Below, piece after piece: positions 59,149 to 64,000 of a stretch of 64,000 nt of DNA (positions are counted from its first letter, which is position 1; each line of letters starts with the position of its first letter). The notes under the pieces are model-generated. The model was not told the origin of the DNA and did no database searches. It saw only the letters and a program-made list of their open reading frames with translations. This DNA is from Eptesicus fuscus (Eukaryota > Chordata > Mammalia > Chiroptera > Vespertilionidae): NCBI RefSeq assembly GCF_027574615.1, contig NC_072482.1, positions 9,707,501-9,771,500 of the forward strand, in the 5' to 3' direction. Made by a program: the position numbers and the translations under genes.

Positions 59149-59335
59149 CGCCTCCTCTGGCACTGGACTGACCCTTGACCTCTCAGGCCCAGGCTCTCCA
59201 AACTTCTGATTCCCACCACCTCCAGCGAGCGGCAGCCTTAGCAACAGTAACTAGGGACACTACCCAAGGAGCAATGCGCCAGCCAGGACCGCCTCCTCTC
59301 GCTAATTGGTTGCTAATGGAGTGCCCTGCCCCCAG
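59149..59335 (-). promoter_or_regulatory. KIF6: KIF6 promoter / 5' UTR region
   Basis: This is the stretch directly upstream of the KIF6 start. No TATA box is evident. On the minus strand a CCAAT box lies at 59305-59309, about 155 bp upstream of the ATG. The + strand word gcagccttagcaac at 59232-59245, 84-97 bp upstream of the ATG, resembles an RFX X-box (two half-sites around a short spacer; the AGCAAC half is good, the other imperfect). X-boxes are typical of cilia genes controlled by RFX and FOXJ1 factors, which fits KIF6. The exact transcription start cannot be seen. Confidence 0.6.
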
Positions 59336-59350
59336 CCCCCAGGGAAACAC

Positions 59351-59735
59351 TGAGGGGCGGGGTTGAGGGGGCTGAGCAGAGAGTTCTCTGCCCGTGCGAG
59401 GGGAGCCTGGGCTGCAGGCTTAGCTCCAGATCTGGAGAGTGGTTAATGGGGTGACAACCACCATGCCTTTCCCTGTCCCTTAATCCTTTCTTCCCCTTTT
59501 TAGCACTGAAGTCATTCTGTTTTTTTATTATTCATTCATGGAATAAATGGCACTTGATCTGTGACAGCAATGTGCTGGCTGGGGATCCTGAGCTGCGCAA
59601 AACTGCCTCTGCCCTCTTGCAGATTAGGTCTGATGAGGGATACAGATTTTCATTAGGAAATTAGAAATTATGTCGGGGTAAGCAAGGGGTTCTGTGAAGG
59701 TACCTCATCTAGCTCTGCTTCGGAAGAGGCAAGAC
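59351..59735. other. Intergenic sequence upstream of KIF6, no recognised element
   Basis: It follows the promoter CpG island. No motif or repeat was assigned. Confidence 0.4.
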
Positions 59736-60096
59736 TGGAGAAAGGGGGACTGTTTCCCATGCAATGGTCATATCAGGAAAGAATGGGCTCCTTTGCGCAG
59801 TGTTGGTGGGAATGTAAATTAATGCAGCCACTGTGGAAAAGAGTAGGGAAGTTCCTAAAAATATATATATATATGAAAATAGAATTGCAATCCCACTCAC
59901 TCTTGGGCATATGACCAAAGATGAAATCAGATGCCTAAGAGATACCAGTATCTGCACTCCCATATTTATTGCAACATTAGCCAAGATATAGGCCAACATA
60001 ATGTCCACTGATGAATGAGTGGATAAAGAAAATGTGATATACATACTGAAATATTTTTATAGTTTGCCTTATATCTACAATACAGTTATATATATA

Positions 60097-60898
60097 CTGA
60101 GTGGCCAGATTATTATGACTACCCCATCAGTACTTCATTGGGTCACCTTTTGCCTTCAATACTGCGGCGATTCTTCTTGGCATTGACTTCACGAGATGTT
60201 GAAAGCTGATGCGAGGAATCTGACACCATGCCTGATGAATAGCACTGTCCAGTTCTGTGAGATTTGATGGTTGTGGAACCAGCTGCCTGATGGCTCTTTT
60301 AACTTCGTCCCACAAATGCTCAATTGGATTGAGATCTGGTGATTGTAGGGGCCACCTAAGCAAGGTAAAGTCTCCCACATGTTCTTGAAACCACTCCTGC
60401 ACAATATGGGCACCATGGCATGGCACATTGTCTTGTTGGAAGAAGCCATCTCCATTGGGATACACCATCAACATGATAGGATGAACTTGATCAGCAATGA
60501 TACTTAGGTATGTTGTGCTATTCAGACATTGTTCCACATGAATTAAAGGGCCCAAATCATGCCAGGAAAACATGCCCCAAACCATAACACTGCCCCCACC
60601 AGCTTGAAGGGTTGTACTCATGCATGTGGGGTGCATGTTTTCATGCTGTTTCCATGAAATTCTCACTCTGCCATCTGCATAATGCAACTGGAAACGTGAT
60701 TCATCAGACCACATGACTTTTTTTCAATGCTTGACTGTCCAATCCTTGTGTTCCTGTGTGAATTGGAAACGTTTTATCTTGGTAACTGCAGACAGCAAAG
60801 GTGTTTGAACAGGCCTTCGGCTTCCATATCCCATAGGATGCAGTGTACGGCTAATTTGCCTACAAATGTCAGGTGGTCATAATAATCTGGCCACTCAT
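60097..60898 (-). mobile_element. Tc1-like transposon (DD36E-type), internally deleted
   Basis: Ends tgagtggccagattattatg (left) and its reverse cataataatctggccactca (right) are matching terminal repeats of at least 20 bp. They sit among TA-rich sequence, as expected for TA insertion. It is about 800 bp, shorter than usual full Tc1 elements. The transposase runs right to left and lacks its N-terminal DNA-binding part. Confidence 0.93.
60127..60864 (-). pseudogene. Tc1-like transposase, catalytic domain, N-terminus deleted, one stop
   Basis: From 60714 down to 60127, 195 codons are open and end KAKGDPMKY. The catalytic residues are visible: D in WSDESRF (residue 4 of the open segment), D in FFQQDNVPCH (95) and E in SPDLNPIEHLW (132). 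The second D and the E are 36 residues apart, unlike the 34 of classical Tc1 and the D of mariner. Upstream the frame continues (SRRPVQTPLLSAVTKIKRFQ, about 60786-60845) to the terminal repeat, broken by an in-frame TGA at 60724-60726 where Tc1 proteins usually have W. The paired helix-turn-helix region, about 100 residues, is absent, so the copy cannot be autonomous. Confidence 0.93.
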
Positions 60899-60900
60899 TT

Positions 60901-60958
<58 letters not shown>
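60901..60958. repeat. (TG)n(TA)n microsatellite
   Basis: About 9 TG then about 20 TA dinucleotides directly after the Tc1 right end; the Tc1 may have inserted in or beside a TA tract. Confidence 0.95.
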
Positions 60959-60961
<3 letters not shown>

Positions 60962-61689
60962 GTTTACCGTGTAGAGCTAGAACAGATGACATTGAGACAT
61001 TGAGTGTATCTACTGATAAGATGGTCCCAGTACTGCATGTAAAATATAAGTGGAACTGATTTTCATATCCTTGCAAGACAGAAATTGCCTTTTCTATTTG
61101 TATAAAAACCATCATGCTCACCCTAAAATGACATCCCATGGGCATTAGAAAACGTTAAATGTACTTAAATGTGAGATGGAATATTATTCTGCCATAAAAA
61201 AGAAGACCCTGCCATTTGGCAATAACATGAATGAAGCTGGAGGCATTGTGCTAAGTGAAATAAGGGATAAAAATAAAGACAAAGACTATATGATTTCACT
61301 TACACGTGGAATCTGAAAGAGTGGAACTCATAGAAACAGACAGTAGAATGGTGGTTGTCAGGGAATGAGTGGGGGGAATGGGGAGCTATTGCTCAAATGG
61401 TACAAACTTTCAGTTAGAAGAGGAATAAGTTCTGGGGATCTAATTTACAGCTTGGTGATGATAGTTAACAATTTGTATTATATACTTGGAAGTTGCTAAA
61501 CGACTGAATCTTAAATGTTCTCGTCACACAGAGAAAAAGTTAATTTTGTGAGGTGATGGAGGTGTTAATTAACCTGGTTGTGATCATCTTTTCGCAATAT
61601 ACACATATATCAAATTATCACATTGTACATCTTAAACTTATATGTCAGTTATATCTCAATAAAGCTGGGATAAATAAATGAAAGGATGA

Positions 61690-62440
61690 GCACCTCAAAA
61701 GACACTGCTAACACATGAAAAGATATTCAGCATCATTATCCACCAGGGAAATACACATTAAAACCACACTGAGATATCACATACACTATCAGGATTTAAA
61801 AAAATAGCAACAAAACCAGAGCTGACATGGGTACAGAGAAACTGAGCCATTCACACTTTGCCGGTGGGAACGTGTAGTGTAAAATGTGTCATGACCGATA
61901 CGGGTACTCTAAAAAAAAAAACAGTTTTGCAGTTTTTTACAAAACTAAAGAGGCAACTACAATAAGATCCAGCAATTATGTTCATGGGTGTTTATATCAC
62001 AGAAATGAAAACTTTTGTTAACACAAAAACCTGTGCATGAGTGTGCATAGCAGCTTCATTCATAATAGCTTCAAACTAGACAGAATCCAGATGTCCTTCA
62101 ACCAAAGAATACTTAAATAGGTGATGGAATACTATTCAGCAATAAAAATGAAGGGACTACTGATACATATAGCAATGTAGGTGAATTCCCAGAGACTTAT
62201 GCTGAGTGAAAGAAGCCAGACTCAAGTTAAATGCTGTATGATTCCATTTTTATAACATTCTTGAAATGACAAAATTATAGAGATGGAGAGCTCATTAGTG
62301 GTTGCCAAGGGTTAGGCAGGCAGGGAGGGGGTGAAGTGGCTATGGCTATAAAAGGATCCTTGTGATGGACTATTGTATATCTTGACTGTGGTAGTAGTGG
62401 TCATAGACATCTACCCATGTGATAGAATCACATAGGACAA

Positions 62441-62491
<51 letters not shown>

Positions 62492-62690
62492 AAGTGCATA
62501 TAAAACTGGTGAAACGTGAATAAGGTTGAATAAGATGGATGAATGGCATCCATGTCCACTCCCTGGCTGTGACCTTGTACTGTAGTTAGGCCAGATGATG
62601 CCATTGGGGGACCTGGGGAAGGTGGAGGTAAGATCTCTCTGTATTATTTCTTAACACTGCATGTGAGTCTATAATTATCTCAAAAGAAAA
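61690..62690 (+). repeat. Second L1 3' region, plus orientation
   Basis: gatattcagcatcattatcc, ccacactgagatatcacata, catagcagcttcattcataa and ggtgatggaatactattcag are the end of L1 ORF2 and its 3' UTR, with a (CA)n at 62442-62483. Confidence 0.75.
62442..62483. repeat. (CA)n microsatellite
   Basis: About 20 CA units inside the L1 3' UTR. Confidence 0.95.
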
Positions 62691-62699
62691 TGTTTTTTT

Positions 62700-63595
62700 A
62701 AAAAGAAACTCTTAGAGAATGAAAAGACCAGCCACAAACTGGGAGAACATTTTGGCAAAACACCTATCTGATAAAGAGCTCGCATCCAGAATACCTAAAA
62801 ACTCTTAAAACTCAATAATAAATAGGAAAGCAAACTACCCAAGTAATTAAAAAAAAAAAAAAAGAAGGTGAGCAAGGATTTGAACAGATAATTCCCAAAA
62901 TATGGATGGCAAATAAGCACGGGAAAAGATATTTAATGTAACGAACCATTAATTAAATGCAAATTAAAACCACAGTAAGACACTACAATCAATACCCCTC
63001 TTAGAACAGCTACAAATAAGGAAAGAAAACTGGTAATACCAACAGCGAGTATGGATGCCAGCATCTAGAACTCTCAGATAAGCCTGGAGAGATGGCAAGA
63101 TGGACCAGTCACTTTGAAAAAGTTTCATAGTTTCTGACATGGAGAATCACATATATACTTACTATTAGACCCCGCATCCCTACTCTTAGGTGCTTACCCA
63201 AGTTAAAAGAAATGTAAACAGTGACTATTGTGGTTTTATTCACAATTGCCCCAAACTGGAAGCAAAGTAAATGCTCTTCAGTGGGTGAATGGATAAACAA
63301 ACTGGTATGTCCACACAATGAGAAGGAATGGACTGTTAATGCCTGTAACAACATAGTTGAATGTCAAATTTATCATGCTAAGTGAAATTTACACATAGTA
63401 TAATTCCATTTGTATGACATTCTAGAAAAGACAAAACTATAGGGCAAGAAAACAAATCAGCGGTTGCCAGGGGTGAGGGGTATGGAAAGATGTTGACTGC
63501 AAATGGCCATGGCAGAGGGGTTTTTTTGTTTTGTTTTTTTGAGGAGTGATGGAGCTGTTTCATATTTTGATTGTGTGGATGAAAGGGGCCACATG
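62700..63595 (+). repeat. Third L1 3' region, plus orientation
   Basis: ccagccacaaactgggagaa, agctcgcatccagaatacct, aactggaagcaaagtaaatg and caaatcagcggttgccaggg follow the L1 ORF2 end and 3' UTR. It begins upstream of where the previous copy begins, so it is a separate insertion. Confidence 0.7.
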
Positions 63596-63599
63596 CTGA

Positions 63600-64000
63600 C
63601 CTGACAAGCTCAGGGGGAGGCCTGCATGACAGTCTTGCAAACTCAGAGACCTAAAGTAACCACAAAGGATGGTCTGAAATTAAACTTTAACTAAACGCAG
63701 TATGGTGGGCAGTTACATCCTAGGCCGATATCTTCACTGACAAGGTCAACCTTTATTTTAACTGAGCCTATCTGTCTTTTTGCATCTATGATAACACACC
63801 CTTGAAATGTCTGGGTAACTTGTAACTTCCCTTTTTCTGGATCCCCTGGGGCACAACCAAATGTGGAGGGCGCCAGGACAGAGACCACAAATTCCTTTAT
63901 TATCATGTTAATTGTTCCTGCACCCACCTAAGTATGTGTCCATCATTTTACTTTTCATCCAATCCAGGGGTTTCTTCTGCTTTGCTTTATCCCACCTCCT
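63600..64000. repeat. Possible LTR-type repeat at the window edge
   Basis: ggatcccctggggcacaacc and catccaatccaggggtttct then tctgctttgctttatcccac have the flavour of an old gammaretrovirus-like (ERV1) LTR, but no terminus, polyadenylation signal or duplication is visible before the window ends. Weak. Confidence 0.25.

Larger units (their letters stand above)
1..59260 (-). other. KIF6: KIF6 gene, 5' part (promoter, exons 1-3, introns 1-3)
   Basis: The span runs right to left, from the promoter near 59.2 kb to the left edge of the window. Three exons with canonical AG/GT borders encode, in order, the start of the KIF6 motor domain: 22 codons, 110 nt and 75 nt, joining in phase 0 and then phase 2. 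Intron 1 is 55114-59082, intron 2 is 49279-55003, and intron 3 begins at 49203 and appears to fill the rest. KIF6 is a kinesin-9 family microtubule motor linked to motile, especially ependymal, cilia. The P-loop exon was looked for by its conserved GYNGT...GQTGSGKT block and not found. The human gene is known to be very long, so a huge intron 3 is expected. Confidence 0.93.
58955..59350. promoter_or_regulatory. CpG-rich island over KIF6 exon 1
   Basis: The stretch is clearly richer in C+G and CpG (cacgcgtgccgcc, ccggccgggg, cccgcggctccgg) than the AT-rich introns on either side. It covers the promoter, exon 1 and the first about 130 bp of intron 1, the usual position of a promoter CpG island. 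Its limits are estimated by eye. Confidence 0.6.
59740..61675 (+). repeat. L1 3' region, plus orientation, interrupted by a Tc1-like element
   Basis: gttggtgggaatgtaaatta, ttgcaacattagccaagata and gtggataaagaaaatgtgat lead up to the Tc1 at 60096. The L1 resumes near 61170 with atggaatattattctgccat and tagaatggtggttgtcaggg, and ends ttatatctcaataaagctgg. Bases 60960-61165 between them are not recognised. Confidence 0.75.

Noticed and set aside
58737..59244. Longer readings of the open frames around KIF6 exon 1, such as a 122-residue protein starting at 59244
   Set aside because: The KIF6 start at 59148 and the splice donor after QPQG match the family; the extensions are 5' UTR and intron read-through.
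63600..64000. Retroviral LTR at the right edge
   Set aside because: Kept only as a weak repeat call: no termini, target duplication or internal retroviral sequence could be seen.

Overview
This window is nuclear DNA of a vespertilionid (evening) bat. It has tRNA-derived Ves SINEs, nine HeliBat-type Helitrons, a SPIN hAT element, piggyBac-like TTAA elements, several young hAT mini-elements with 8-bp target duplications, and a Tc1-like transposon. That recent DNA-transposon mix is known in vespertilionids and is exceptional among mammals. Older layers are the usual mammalian ones: L1/HAL1, L2, MIR, MER5-like elements and an MLT1-type LTR.

One protein-coding gene is supported: the 5' end of KIF6 (kinesin-9 family) on the minus strand. 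Exon 1 with the start codon is at 59083-59148, exon 2 at 55004-55113 and exon 3 at 49204-49278. Splice sites are canonical and the reading phases join. A CpG-rich promoter with an RFX X-box-like motif and an inverted CCAAT box lies just to the right (about 59150-59330). Exon 4, which should carry the ATP-binding P-loop, was not found, so 1-49203 is read as intron 3. Bases 59350-64000 are upstream intergenic sequence.

Layout. 1-3.3 kb: a HAL1 (ORF1-only LINE). 3.4-11.4 kb: four Helitrons (two joined head to tail), two minisatellites, a piggyBac-like element and an MLT1 LTR. 12.6-13.9 kb: a nested stack of piggyBac in SPIN beside a Helitron 3' end, all inside an L1 that also carries a Ves SINE. 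14-17 kb: L1/HAL1 remains, an (AT/AC)n microsatellite and a Ves SINE. 20.5-22.6 kb: a long antisense L2. 26-36 kb: L2, hAT elements, three Helitrons (one with a 64-bp minisatellite) and Ves SINEs. 36-49 kb: MIR, MER5-like, L2, old L1, a Ves SINE, small hATs and the last Helitron. 49-59 kb: KIF6 exons 1-3, with hAT, L2, L1, MIR and SINE copies in introns 1 and 2. 59.7-63.6 kb: three L1 tails in one orientation; the first is interrupted by a Tc1-like element that keeps a 195-codon open transposase segment with a D-D-E triad.

The biology here is one ciliary motor gene whose introns have taken in successive waves of transposons. No bacterial-type system, CRISPR array or operon is present. Family names come from remembered consensus features, not a database search, so repeat boundaries are approximate unless target duplications are quoted.
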